Of a stretch of 64,000 nucleotides of DNA, positions 30,701-38,177 are shown in pieces (position 1 is the first letter of the stretch; the number at the start of each line of letters is the position of its first letter). Origin of the DNA: Flavobacterium panici (GTDB taxonomy: Bacteria; Bacteroidota; Bacteroidia; Flavobacteriales; Flavobacteriaceae). The DNA lies in the NCBI RefSeq assembly GCF_903819335.1, contig NZ_CAIJDE010000017.1:337397-401396 (forward strand), written 5' to 3'. The position numbers and the translations under genes are program-made. Under the pieces are notes generated by a model. It was not told the origin of the DNA. It ran no database searches and saw only the letters and a list, made by a program, of their open reading frames with translations.

Positions 30701-32188
30701 AGCATCTGCTTTCGATTTATCTGCAGCTAATTGTGCGGCTGTTTTTTGTGCAGCTGTTGCAGATGGTTTGTTTGCTTGTGCTTGTGCTCTCGCAGCAGCG
30801 GCAGCATCAACTCTTGCTTTATTATCGGCAGCTAATTTTATTCTTCTTGCCTCAGCATCAGCTCTTGCTTTATCTGCAGCTAATTGTGCGGCTGTTTTTT
30901 GTTCTGCTGCAACGGCTCTGTTTGCTGTTGCTGTCTGCGCTCTTGCTGCAGCTGCGGCATCTGCCTTAGCTTTAGCATCGGCGGCTAATTTTATCTTAAG
31001 AGCTTCTGCATCTGCTTTAGCTTTATTGTCTGCGTCTAATTTTGCTTTTGCTGCAGCATCGGCATCAGCCTTAACTTTTTCTGCAGCAGCAAGTCTTGCT
31101 TGTTTTGCTTCGGCATCAGCTTTTGCTTTTGCTTCAGCAGCTAATCTTGCTTTCTCAGCTCCATCTACTCTTGTTACAGGAGCTGCATTTGTTTTTGGTT
31201 TAGCAATTACTGGTTTAGATGTCGTTCTCGAAGGGTCTATTAATGATCCTTCTTCATCATCTCCGTAATAGTAATTTCTGTTTTTGAATTTATAAGCAAT
31301 AGCAAATTCATGAGAACCTCCCATATTTGTAAAATTGCCCATTCCTCTTTCGTAGTTATATTCGATTGCAATGCTAGGTGAAATGTTAACCCCTAAACCT
31401 GCAGAAACTCCATATAATGTATTGTAACCTGCCTGTGCCCAAACTCCTTGTTTCAACGAAAGCATGGCAAGTCCTGAAAGAACTGTTTTATCTTTTTTAA
31501 TTTCTGTTTTTACGATTCCTGAGAATTTACTTTGCTCAAAAAAACCATAACTGTCAATGTAACCTGTATACATTGCGTGTAATTCAATTGCTCTTTCCGG
31601 ATCTTCTTTTACAACGCCAGAACCAAAATTGTAAAGAATTAAGTTGTTTACCGATAATCCGAAATCAAGAAAAGCGGTTCCATAATTAATCCCTGGATTT
31701 ACAGTAAGCATTGTGTTTGAAGGATAGTCTCCATTTAAAATATCCGGATCATCAGATATAATTTTTCCTTTGTCTAAACCGCTTTGGTAAGCGCCTACGT
31801 TTAAACCAAAAGTAAGGTTACTGTCTTCCTGCAAAACGATATTGTGAGCGAAATTAACAACTCCGCCAAACACGGTCATTAAACCATAATTTTGTTGAAA
31901 CAAACCAATAGCAAAGGCTTCATTTTCTCTAAATCGGCCAGAATAATTAGCTAAATAAGTTTGCGGTGCATTGTCAAACTGCACCCATTGTCTTTTGTTG
32001 TAAAAGCTTGCATAAGCGTTTGATTCGCGAACAAAGCTAAATGCAGGGTTTATTAAATATCTATTAAACTTTAATGAATTTCTGATAGGTAATGAAAACG
32101 AAACAACTCCATTCTCAACTTTGTCCTGAGAATAGAGTACATTAGAAAAACCGTAAAATAAAGTTATGAATAGTAAAATTTTCTTCAT
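27731..32188 (-). CDS. sprD: SprD-like protein: PorP/SprF barrel, Ala/Lys-rich rod, SPOR-like tail
   Basis: 1485-aa exported protein. The signal peptide is MKKILLFITLFYGFSNVLYSQ. Residues about 22-310 resemble PorP/SprF barrels, including 'NPAFSFV' and 'QWVQFDNAPQ', and are related to SprF. From about 330 to 1195 the chain is nearly all Ala, Lys, Asp, Glu and Leu in degenerate 17-residue repeats; about fifteen near-perfect ADAEALQAKLAADAKAK units are encoded at about 28745-29530. A further helical segment (about 1200-1400) follows, and the last ~75 residues (YYMILAVHSS to the end) look like a SPOR-type peptidoglycan-binding domain. The gene overlaps the sprC stop by one base (TAATG). By position it corresponds to F. 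johnsoniae sprD, which supports SprB function. The symbol rests on synteny plus the barrel domain. An outer-membrane-to-wall linker role is inferred. Confidence 0.82.
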   Translation of the reverse strand: MKKILLFITLFYGFSNVLYSQDKVENGVVSFSLPIRNSLKFNRYLINPAFSFVRESNAYASFYNKRQWVQFDNAPQTYLANYSGRFRENEAFAIGLFQQNYGLMTVFGGVVNFAHNIVLQEDSNLTFGLNVGAYQSGLDKGKIISDDPDILNGDYPSNTMLTVNPGINYGTAFLDFGLSVNNLILYNFGSGVVKEDPERAIELHAMYTGYIDSYGFFEQSKFSGIVKTEIKKDKTVLSGLAMLSLKQGVWAQAGYNTLYGVSAGLGVNISPSIAIEYNYERGMGNFTNMGGSHEFAIAYKFKNRNYYYGDDEEGSLIDPSRTTSKPVIAKPKTNAAPVTRVDGAEKARLAAEAKAKADAEAKQARLAAAEKVKADADAAAKAKLDADNKAKADAEALKIKLAADAKAKADAAAAARAQTATANRAVAAEQKTAAQLAADKARADAEARRIKLAADNKARVDAAAAARAQAQANKPSATAAQKTAAQLAADKSKADAEALKIKLAADAKAKADAEAKAKQTAAAAPTTPAPAPQKTQAQLTAEKAKADAEALKIKLAADAKAKADAAEAKRKADAKAKAEEADLQSILAADAKAKADSDALQARLAAEAKAKAAAEAKTKASIDAANRAKAAADAKAKAAEGAALKEKLAADAKAKADAEARQAIIAAEAKAKADAEALKIKLAADAKAKADAEAQAKLDAEAKAKADAEALQAKLAADAKAKADAEAQAKLDAEAKAKADAEALQAKLVADAKAKADAEALKAKLAADAKAKADAEALQAKQAADAKAKADEEARQAKLAADAKAKADAEALQAKLAADAKAKADAEAEKTRLAAEAKAKADMEALQAKLIADARVKADAEATAKAKAEAEEKQLREAEEARQAKLAADAKAKADAEALQAKLAADAKAKADAEALQAKLAADAKAKADAEALQAKLAADAKAKADAEALQAKLAADAKAKADAEALQAKLAAEAKAKADAEALQAKLAADAKAKADAEALQAKLAADAKAKADAEALQAKLAAEAKAKADAEALQANLAADAKAKADAEALQAKLAADAKAKADAEALQAKLAADAKAKADAEALQAKLAADAKANADAEALQAKFAADAKANADAEALQAKLAADAKAKADAEALQAKLAADAKAKADAEASEKQKADEETRKLKEEEERQARLAAEKAKADAEAAAARAAAAAKDETAKAIESLTQSIESSGKTQNDLLDQFKSTVANKQKDLNDLKEENDLSEKGIYKEPKPFKSVAAENSQIEALKSQLADASKAQKDEIAKLTNLYNERLKKVPNKNDALNKAYLEKINELKAAQLKMELEGAALLADLERIKAETEIEKKRRIKRAAYENDQGRYAQDVAALKRIKETTKVSSTPLTAADFDFGEDQSNMQIIKNIKNSESGYYMILAVHSSVEKRDEFLTKAVASGLSNINFFYNITTSKYYIYYEKFDGLQEATKALEAKGKSPYNGKMAIVKVEN
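28745..29530 (-). repeat. 51-bp tandem repeats in sprD (about 15 copies)
   Basis: Consecutive 51-bp units encode the 17-aa helical repeat ADAEALQAKLAADAKAK with few substitutions (N for K, F for L, E for D). Degenerate units of the same type continue to about 31150. The low-complexity DNA also creates long open frames on the opposite strand, which are not genes. Confidence 0.9.
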
Positions 32189-33669
32189 TATTTAATCACA
32201 GTTATTGATCCTTTTTTTTCACCTGTGTCTGATTGAATGACATAGTAATAAACTGGATTTACATTTTTAAAATCTTTTATAAAAGAGTTAAGTTCTGGAT
32301 CGTAATTGCTGCCGACATCATCATACATTACCTCTCCATTTGAACTTAAAATTATTAGCTTCGTCGACGGCGTTTTATACGCATCTGGAATATTCCAGTA
32401 AGGATAAGCACCGCTCAGTTTAACAATATTTGGAATTACACTAGTAACAGCATCTGTTGCTGATGTAACTCTAAATGTAAATTCTCTTGAAGCTATACAA
32501 CCTGATTCCTGTGATATTTTAACTTTATATAAACCTCTTACGGCTACCAGATAACTTGCACCGTTAGCACCATTTATTGGTATATTATTTAAAAACCATT
32601 CGAATTTTGGAGTCCCTGCATCTGTCGTTACAGATACGTTTAATGTTTCTCCTTCTTGAAGCTCATAAGTTTCCGGAACATCTATGCTGGCCGTGAAACT
32701 ATTGCTTTTTAAATCGATGCTTCCTGTAGCTTTACAACCGCCAAAATCAACCTCAACAGAATAAAGACCAGATTCACTTGTAGTAATACTGCGAGATGTT
32801 TGCGCGATTACAACACCATCTTTTTTCCAAACATAACTGTTACCTGATGTTGCTGTTAAAATAGTTCCTGAACCGTTTGAACAGAAAGGGTTTCCTAAGC
32901 TTGAATCAACTGTTACTGCAGATCCTCCGCCAGAAGATACTACTGTAACACGATTAGAACTAAAGTTATCATCATCACAACCGCCGTAATCGATTTGAGC
33001 ATAATAAACACCTGGACTATTTGCTACTAACGTTGTACCGCTTTGTCCTGCTATTAATACGTCATCTTTGTACCATTTATACTTTAAATTTGGATAATTG
33101 GCAGGAGATGATGGTGTGTCTGCTGGAGTTGGATTGTCAACAGAAAGACTTAAATTTCCGCCTGAACAAATAGTTGCATTGGCTTCGTTATTATTGATAA
33201 AAAATTTCTCTGCAAAGATTCTGTAATAAGCCGGAAACGAAGTCTGGTTCTGGAAATTCTTAACCCTCTGGCTGTAAACGGGCGTGGCCGTATTACTTTT
33301 AATACGAAGGCTGTATGTATTTGATCCTTTTAAATCCGTAGGAATAGCAAACTTAATCGTTTGCTGCTGCGCCACAGGATCATCTACAAACGAAATTTTT
33401 GTTGTAGCAGTAGGAGTTGTGAAACTTCCTAAATCATCTGAAAGTTCTACTTCAAAAGTAGTCCCTGCCGGAAAGTTTAAATAGCTGAATGTTGCGAAGT
33501 ATTCATTAAATGGCGTTCCATTTACTTCTAAGCCGGCACAAATTCTGTCAAAAGGAAGCTGCTGTCCAACTATTGCTGGTGTTTGAGCATAGGTATGCGA
33601 TTTAGTAAACAGAATTATACTAAATAAAATGAAAACTTTAAAAAAAGATAAAGTAGTTTTTTGAATCAT
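32188..33669 (-). CDS. sprC: SprC-like secreted protein with type B T9SS sorting domain
   Basis: 493-aa secreted protein. The signal peptide (about residues 1-29) ends near HTYAQ. The body consists of about three Ig/PKD-like beta domains. Each has a Cys near its start or end ('ICSGGNLSLSV', 'PFCSNGSGTILTA', 'GCKATGSIDL'), and short W/Y-K repeats such as 'YKWYKDDVLI' and 'YVWKKDGVVI' recur. The last ~80 residues (VIPNIVKLSGAYPYWNIPD to the end) resemble the gliding-associated C-terminal domain that directs type IX secretion, also found at the end of SprB. It overlaps the upstream gene by 4 nt and sprD by 1 nt, so these genes are tightly coupled. The sprC name follows from its place two genes upstream of sprB, as in F. 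johnsoniae. Its molecular role is not established here. Confidence 0.8.
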   Translation of the reverse strand: MIQKTTLSFFKVFILFSIILFTKSHTYAQTPAIVGQQLPFDRICAGLEVNGTPFNEYFATFSYLNFPAGTTFEVELSDDLGSFTTPTATTKISFVDDPVAQQQTIKFAIPTDLKGSNTYSLRIKSNTATPVYSQRVKNFQNQTSFPAYYRIFAEKFFINNNEANATICSGGNLSLSVDNPTPADTPSSPANYPNLKYKWYKDDVLIAGQSGTTLVANSPGVYYAQIDYGGCDDDNFSSNRVTVVSSGGGSAVTVDSSLGNPFCSNGSGTILTATSGNSYVWKKDGVVIAQTSRSITTSESGLYSVEVDFGGCKATGSIDLKSNSFTASIDVPETYELQEGETLNVSVTTDAGTPKFEWFLNNIPINGANGASYLVAVRGLYKVKISQESGCIASREFTFRVTSATDAVTSVIPNIVKLSGAYPYWNIPDAYKTPSTKLIILSSNGEVMYDDVGSNYDPELNSFIKDFKNVNPVYYYVIQSDTGEKKGSITVIK

Positions 33670-34076
33670 ATAGTACGTGTTCTTGCTAAGTCTATACGCT
33701 CAAAAAACAAGATATCAATGAATGTTTCAGAAAAATCATATTTGTAGTTCTCAATAATATCTTTTGCAAGAATTGAAGTAGAACCAATCAATGAGTTTTC
33801 TTCACAATCTGAAGATTGATCTTTCAAATCAGCCGGCATAGTAAGGCTGTCCTTGGGGGTGGACAGCCCTACTATTAACTGATTAGAATTATCTAATTTG
33901 CTGATAGATTTATCAGCTGATTCGTTATTTTGATTTATCTCAATTGAAGCTAATTTGCAGTCAGAAACAGCAGAAACCGTAGGCTTTTCTATTGCTGAAC
34001 TTTGTGCATACAGACTTAACGAAATAGGAGAAACCAAAAAGAATATATATAAATACTTTTTTGTAGATAGAGCCAT
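33666..34076 (-). CDS. small secreted protein of the sprB operon, unknown function
   Basis: 136 aa with an N-terminal signal peptide (about 1-25, ending SLYAQ). The remainder is polar, Ser/Asp/Asn-rich and probably partly disordered. It has Cys residues near 40 and 94 and a short hydrophobic C-terminal stretch (FIDILFFERIDLA). No known family was recognised. The ATGA overlap with sprC and the operon position point to a role in assembling or tuning the gliding adhesin system, but this is guilt by association only. It is probably the counterpart of one of the unnamed genes at the front of the F. johnsoniae sprB operon. Confidence 0.75.
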   Translation of the reverse strand: MALSTKKYLYIFFLVSPISLSLYAQSSAIEKPTVSAVSDCKLASIEINQNNESADKSISKLDNSNQLIVGLSTPKDSLTMPADLKDQSSDCEENSLIGSTSILAKDIIENYKYDFSETFIDILFFERIDLARTRTI

Positions 34077-34177
34077 TATGTTTTGATCTTTATTTGGTCC
34101 TTTTAAGACGATACATAAATTGTGTCTGGGGACTTTATTAATAAAATTTACGCTTTGAAATAAAAATCGAAATCTAT

Positions 34178-35470
34178 TTATCTATTGCCGCTTGAAGCTG
34201 TAATTTTTCCTAATTGTAATCTAAAGTCTGGCTTTTTAGGGTTGAAGATATCAATAAATGTTTCTTTGTTATCACTTTGAGAGTAAACATTAAAGAACAC
34301 ACTGTTTCCATACCAGCTCTCTAAATCTTCGTTATTTGAGTTGTATTCAGTAAAGATGTTTCCTTTACATAAGTTGAAATACATTTCCTCAAATTTGATT
34401 TTTTTAAGGTTGGCATCATTGATTTCAGTTTTGCTGTCTAATAACACTGCAGGGTTAAATCCAGAGATCACACTTCTTTTCATTTCAAGAGAAGCAGTTT
34501 CGGCTACGTAAACAGCCTCTTTTACTAAACCTGATTGAATGTCAGCATTGATGTTTTCACTGTCATTAAGCATTGTAATGTTAGTCGCAACAACTAAAGT
34601 AGTTTTTTTAGTAAAATCTGTTTCGCTTTTCTTTTCGAATGATTTTACCTCCATACAACGAGATCCGTCTTTGTTACTAGATAAGTAAGAAGATCTAACT
34701 GCTAAAGAGTTATATAAACGACATTGTACACCTTGTGTAAATTTGTAATCGTCGTTGATTGATTTATAAGAAACAAATTTTGTAGCGTTAACGTCTCCAC
34801 CGAAGAAAGCAAATGAATCTCCTCCAGAGTAGCTAACCATAACGTTTTCCATAATTGTTTTGTTACCAACACCTGCAATAGTTAAACCGTTGAAAGTATC
34901 AACCCCTTTCACTTTTTTACCTGCAAATTCGATTCTAACATATCTTAAAATTCCAGAGTTTGAAGCAACATTGTCACCACCATAAGTAGTTAAAGTTGGA
35001 TCAAGATCCATATTGTAAGATCCTACGTTACCGAATTTGTTGATTGGAGCGTCACCAAGAATTACAACTCCACCCCAGTCTCCAGCTTTTTTCTGGCTGC
35101 GGTTAGATGTAAATACGATTGGATCAGTTTCTAAACCATCAGCAACAAGTTGTGCACCTTTTGTAACTACCAATGTTCCTTTTGTTTCGAAATCACCAAT
35201 AATTAAAGTTCCAGGTTCGATTGTTAAAACCGCATTGTTTGTAACGTAAACGTTACCTTGCAAAACATAGATATTCCTTTTAAGCAATTTAGTATTAACA
35301 GAAATGTTTCCTGCTAAAATTTGATTTGCTTCTCCATACTCTACTTTGTTAGGCTTAAATTCAGTCCAGTTATTTAACCAGTTAGTGTAGCCCATAATTC
35401 CTTTCTCTTGTTGAGCACTCATACTCGTAACTGTCAAAAGAACGCAGATCATTTGAGTAATTTTTTTCAT
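34178..35470 (-). CDS. secreted beta-helix-like protein of the sprB operon
   Basis: 430 aa with a clear signal peptide (about 1-20, MKKITQMICVLLTVTSMSAQ). The sequence is rich in short beta-strands of the parallel beta-helix type. It includes 'NAVLTIEPGTLIIGD' and 'GDWGGVVILGDAPIN' (about 90-160), a motif pair common in Bacteroidota surface proteins, followed by 'LRYVRIEFAG'. No type IX C-terminal sorting domain is evident, so it may stay periplasmic or be held by partners. It is the second gene of the operon. The 213 bp before it contain a duplicated AATTTGGGTATGC motif and the 102 bp after it separate it from the 136-aa protein. Substrate or partner is unknown; membership of the gliding operon is inferred from strand and spacing. 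Confidence 0.8.
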   Translation of the reverse strand: MKKITQMICVLLTVTSMSAQQEKGIMGYTNWLNNWTEFKPNKVEYGEANQILAGNISVNTKLLKRNIYVLQGNVYVTNNAVLTIEPGTLIIGDFETKGTLVVTKGAQLVADGLETDPIVFTSNRSQKKAGDWGGVVILGDAPINKFGNVGSYNMDLDPTLTTYGGDNVASNSGILRYVRIEFAGKKVKGVDTFNGLTIAGVGNKTIMENVMVSYSGGDSFAFFGGDVNATKFVSYKSINDDYKFTQGVQCRLYNSLAVRSSYLSSNKDGSRCMEVKSFEKKSETDFTKKTTLVVATNITMLNDSENINADIQSGLVKEAVYVAETASLEMKRSVISGFNPAVLLDSKTEINDANLKKIKFEEMYFNLCKGNIFTEYNSNNEDLESWYGNSVFFNVYSQSDNKETFIDIFNPKKPDFRLQLGKITASSGNR

Positions 35471-35682
35471 GATAAAGGTGTGTATTAGGTTAATAATAAA
35501 TTTGGGTATGCTTTAAATAATTTGGGTATGCGTAAATGAAAAAAACTGTTCTCGGTTTTTCTAAGTATTATTCAGAGTAAATCGAGAACGAGTTGTTTTG
35601 TTTTACTTTTTCAAAATAACGCAGAAACTAAATCCATCTACGTAAACATTCCAAAAAAGGTTTTAAAATATTTTTTTAAATT

Positions 35683-36135
35683 TTACATTTCGTTCAATTC
35701 GTTGAACTCGTGTAAAGATTTTAATGTGTTTTCGTAAAATAAAATTGCCGCGATAAGGTTTCCTTTATCTGAGTAAGGCATCATTTTTCTTTGAAACTCA
35801 ACTGTAGTATCTAAGAAAGTTGTTGTTCCAAGTGCCTGAGCATCCAAAACTTTTTTGTGTTCACTATCGTCTGGAATACCTAAGTCTGCCATAGTAACAC
35901 CCGGTTTTGTAACCAACGCAATGTAAGGGAGAGTTTTTACTAATACTTTAATTCGCTCAATATACAATTCCAAAAGTTCTCCTTTTTGCATACCACTCAA
36001 TTCTTTTTGATCATGGTATTTACGAATAAGAGCTGTTGTACTAATAATACTTCTTGGAGCGTTTTTTGCCTGTGCAGAAACAGCTGCAGTAGTCATGATA
36101 AAAAATGCACTAAATAAAATAATTTTCCCTTTCAT
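35683..36135 (-). CDS. first gene of the sprB operon, small secreted protein
   Basis: 150 aa. The signal peptide is residues 1-22 (MKGKIILFSAFFIMTTAAVSAQ). The mature part is alpha-helical and mildly charged (for example 'MQKGELLELYIERIKVLVKTLPYIAL' as two predicted helices), with no Cys. No family was recognised. It is the promoter-proximal gene: a good flavobacterial promoter lies 33-62 nt upstream (36168-36197). Its 213-bp separation from the next gene contains an imperfect hairpin with GTTCTCG/CGAGAAC arms (about 35549-35593), which could give differential expression of this gene. Function unknown; a periplasmic accessory role in gliding is inferred from position. Confidence 0.78.
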   Translation of the reverse strand: MKGKIILFSAFFIMTTAAVSAQAKNAPRSIISTTALIRKYHDQKELSGMQKGELLELYIERIKVLVKTLPYIALVTKPGVTMADLGIPDDSEHKKVLDAQALGTTTFLDTTVEFQRKMMPYSDKGNLIAAILFYENTLKSLHEFNELNEM

Positions 36136-36167
36136 AAATTCTTATTTATATTGGTTGTTGATGCAAA

Positions 36168-36197
36168 CAAAAATATAGAAATTAACTTAAATTGCAA
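36168..36197 (-). promoter_or_regulatory. predicted promoter of the sprB operon
   Basis: On the minus strand TTG (36195-36197), 19 nt, then TATTTTTG (36168-36175) match the flavobacterial -33/-7 consensus TTG-N17-23-TANNTTTG. The leader to the start codon would be about 26 nt. Confidence 0.7.
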
Positions 36198-36537
36198 CTT
36201 TATTGAATTCTTTTTTCAAAAAAAAAGCTTAAAAAAACCTTAAAACCCCGCTCTATGTCGAGAAAATGTGCGTTTTAACGGGCTTTTTGTTAAATTTGTT
36301 AAAACAGGAAACGTAAGAGATTATCTATAAAATTGGAATAAAATTTTACTATAAATAGCCAAAAAAAGCATACGTTTATCGTTTTGAACAAAAAAATATT
36401 AACAAAAAAGTCTTGATATCTGCTCGCGTGAAGTAATTTATTAACAAAACTTAGCAGCAACAGAACAAAAAATTTAGCAAAAAACAATCATATTCTCATT
36501 AATGAAATCCCGCACAATAATCTTTAATCTAAAATTT

Positions 36538-36565
36538 TTGACTACATCATTTTCTGCTATCTTTG
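36538..36565 (+). promoter_or_regulatory. predicted promoter of holB, probably leaderless
   Basis: TTG (36538-36540), 17 nt, TATCTTTG (36558-36565), then only CTTC before the ATG at 36570. Transcription should begin at or next to the start codon. The rest of the 434-bp spacer from 36136 holds only the two promoters and AT-rich sequence. Confidence 0.7.
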
Positions 36566-36569
36566 CTTC

Positions 36570-37718
36570 ATGCAATTTTCTCAAATTTTAGGTCAGGATT
36601 ACATCAAAAGTCACTTGATAAAAAGTGCATCTTCCGGGCGAATTCCTCATGCACAATTATTTATTGGGCCTGAAGGAAGCGGTACATTATCTACAGCAAT
36701 TGCTTATGCACAATACATTTTGTGCAGTAATACGGGAAATGAAAACGAAAACGGAAATGATTCGTGTAATTTGAAATTTCAAAATATTTCGCATCCCGAT
36801 CTGCATTTTATTTACCCAACTGTTACGACAGAAGATGTCAAAACAAAACCCAAAAGTTTAGACTTTATTCAGGACTGGCGAAACTTTATTCAGGAAATGC
36901 CTTACGGCGGATTATTTGACTGGTATAAACTCCTTGGTGTTCAAAACAAGCAAGGCGAAATCAGGGTCGAGGATGCTCAGGAAGTTTTAAAATCGCTTGC
37001 GCTGAAATCCTACGAAGGCGGTTATAAAATCATGATTATCTGGATGGCAGATAAGATGAATATTGCAGCTTCAAATAAACTTTTGAAACTGCTCGAAGAA
37101 CCTTCAGATAAAACAATTTTTATTCTGATTTCTGAAAACGAAGAAGACATTATTCAAACCATACGTTCTCGCTGTCAGGTGATTCACTTTAACGGACTTC
37201 CCGAAAAAGTAATTGCCGAAGCATTGGTTTCCAAAGAAAATATAGATCCAAATTTAGCCAAAAAAATTGCCCATCAAGCACAGGGAAATTTTAATAAAGC
37301 ACTGCATTTATTGAAAGAAGATGACTCTGAATATCCTTTTGAGCAATGGTTTGTAAACTGGGTTCGTGCTGCTTTTAGGGCAAAAGGAAATGCCGCAGCG
37401 ATTCAGGATTTAATTTCCTGGAGCGAAGAAATTGCAGGACTTGGCCGCGAAAGCCAGAAAAAATTTATTCAGTTTTGTATCGAAATGTTCAGACAAGCTT
37501 TATTACTGAATTATCAAACGCCAAGTTTAGTTTACATTGAGCCAAAAGTCGACAAGTTTAAACTTGAAAATTTTGCGCCTTTTGTAAACGGAAATAATAT
37601 TCACGAAATTTTCAAAGAGCTTTCTGATGCGATGTATCACATTGAAAGAAACGGAAATGCGAAAATAATCTTAACTGATTTATCTATAAAACTGACTCGT
37701 TTAATTCATAAAAAATAG
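36570..37718 (+). CDS. holB: DNA polymerase III subunit delta' (clamp-loader)
   Basis: 382-aa clamp-loader ATPase-like subunit. The N-terminal module has 'ILGQDYIKSHLI' and a degenerate P-loop, GPEGSGTLS (about 33-41), in which the invariant Lys is replaced; delta' subunits commonly do not bind ATP. Two Cys (about 52 and 66) lie where DnaX-type proteins have a zinc module, but the full set is not present. The SRC-like motif 'IRSRCQVIHF' (about 208) and 'NKLLKLLEEPSDKTIFILI' are typical of delta'/gamma. It works with DnaX and the delta subunit to load the sliding clamp at replication forks. The start is fixed by the promoter 4 nt upstream. A DoxX-like gene follows 7 nt downstream, so the two are probably co-transcribed. 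Confidence 0.92.
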   Translation: MQFSQILGQDYIKSHLIKSASSGRIPHAQLFIGPEGSGTLSTAIAYAQYILCSNTGNENENGNDSCNLKFQNISHPDLHFIYPTVTTEDVKTKPKSLDFIQDWRNFIQEMPYGGLFDWYKLLGVQNKQGEIRVEDAQEVLKSLALKSYEGGYKIMIIWMADKMNIAASNKLLKLLEEPSDKTIFILISENEEDIIQTIRSRCQVIHFNGLPEKVIAEALVSKENIDPNLAKKIAHQAQGNFNKALHLLKEDDSEYPFEQWFVNWVRAAFRAKGNAAAIQDLISWSEEIAGLGRESQKKFIQFCIEMFRQALLLNYQTPSLVYIEPKVDKFKLENFAPFVNGNNIHEIFKELSDAMYHIERNGNAKIILTDLSIKLTRLIHKK

Positions 37719-37725
37719 TCCTCAA

Positions 37726-38109
37726 ATGAACAATGTTGCCTCTATTTTAATATTAGCATTTTTAGCCTTAACATTTTTACAATCCGGCTATGAAAAAATT
37801 TTTTACTGGAAAGATAATGTTGCCTGGCTTAAAGAACATTTTGCCAAAACGCCATTAAAAAATCAGGTGCCGCTTGCTCTTTTACACTTGTTAATTTTAG
37901 AATTAATTTCCGGAATTTTAAGTGTTGTGGGCGCGATTCAATTACTAACAAACAGCGGTCGTGACTATGGTTTTTATGCCGGAATTTTTTCATGTATCTG
38001 TTTGTTAATGATGCTTTTCGGACAACGATTAGCCAAAGATTACGATGGCGCAAGAACCATTGTTATTTATTTAATTCCTGCCGTTATGTTAGTGAACTGG
38101 ATGAATTAA
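37726..38109 (+). CDS. DoxX-like small membrane protein
   Basis: 127 aa with four predicted membrane helices (about 4-22, 48-68, 76-93 and 103-124), as in the DoxX/MauE-like superfamily. 'FLQSGYEKIFYWKDNVAWLKEHF' near residues 18-40 (read as helix end plus amphipathic loop) is characteristic of flavobacterial members. The role of this family is poorly defined; quinone or redox-related functions have been proposed for relatives. It starts 7 nt after holB, and the link to replication is probably only co-transcription. The KilA-N gene follows on the same strand. Confidence 0.75.
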   Translation: MNNVASILILAFLALTFLQSGYEKIFYWKDNVAWLKEHFAKTPLKNQVPLALLHLLILELISGILSVVGAIQLLTNSGRDYGFYAGIFSCICLLMMLFGQRLAKDYDGARTIVIYLIPAVMLVNWMN

Positions 38110-38177
38110 TTTATAGAAACCTATTTGTTTCTAAAGTACTAAAGCATTTTAAAATCAATATTTCTAAAAACACTAAT

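Noticed and set aside
28537..31268. Plus-strand Leu- or Ala-rich open frames of 70-166 codons across sprD
   Set aside because: They are complementary reads of the Ala/Lys/Asp repeat DNA and have no starts, families or independent composition.
35500..35535. Tandem AATTTGGGTATGC motif (two copies) upstream of the beta-helix gene as an operator
   Set aside because: There are only two copies and no known regulator matches; it could be chance or a small duplication.
36299..36487. 62-codon minus-strand frame rich in Phe and Leu
   Set aside because: It lies in AT-rich DNA upstream of the sprB operon promoter, with no recognisable family and a composition expected from T-rich sequence.
37992..38177. 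N-terminal extension of the KilA-N frame
   Set aside because: It overlaps the DoxX-like gene in another frame, and the KilA-N similarity begins only after the Met at 38178.
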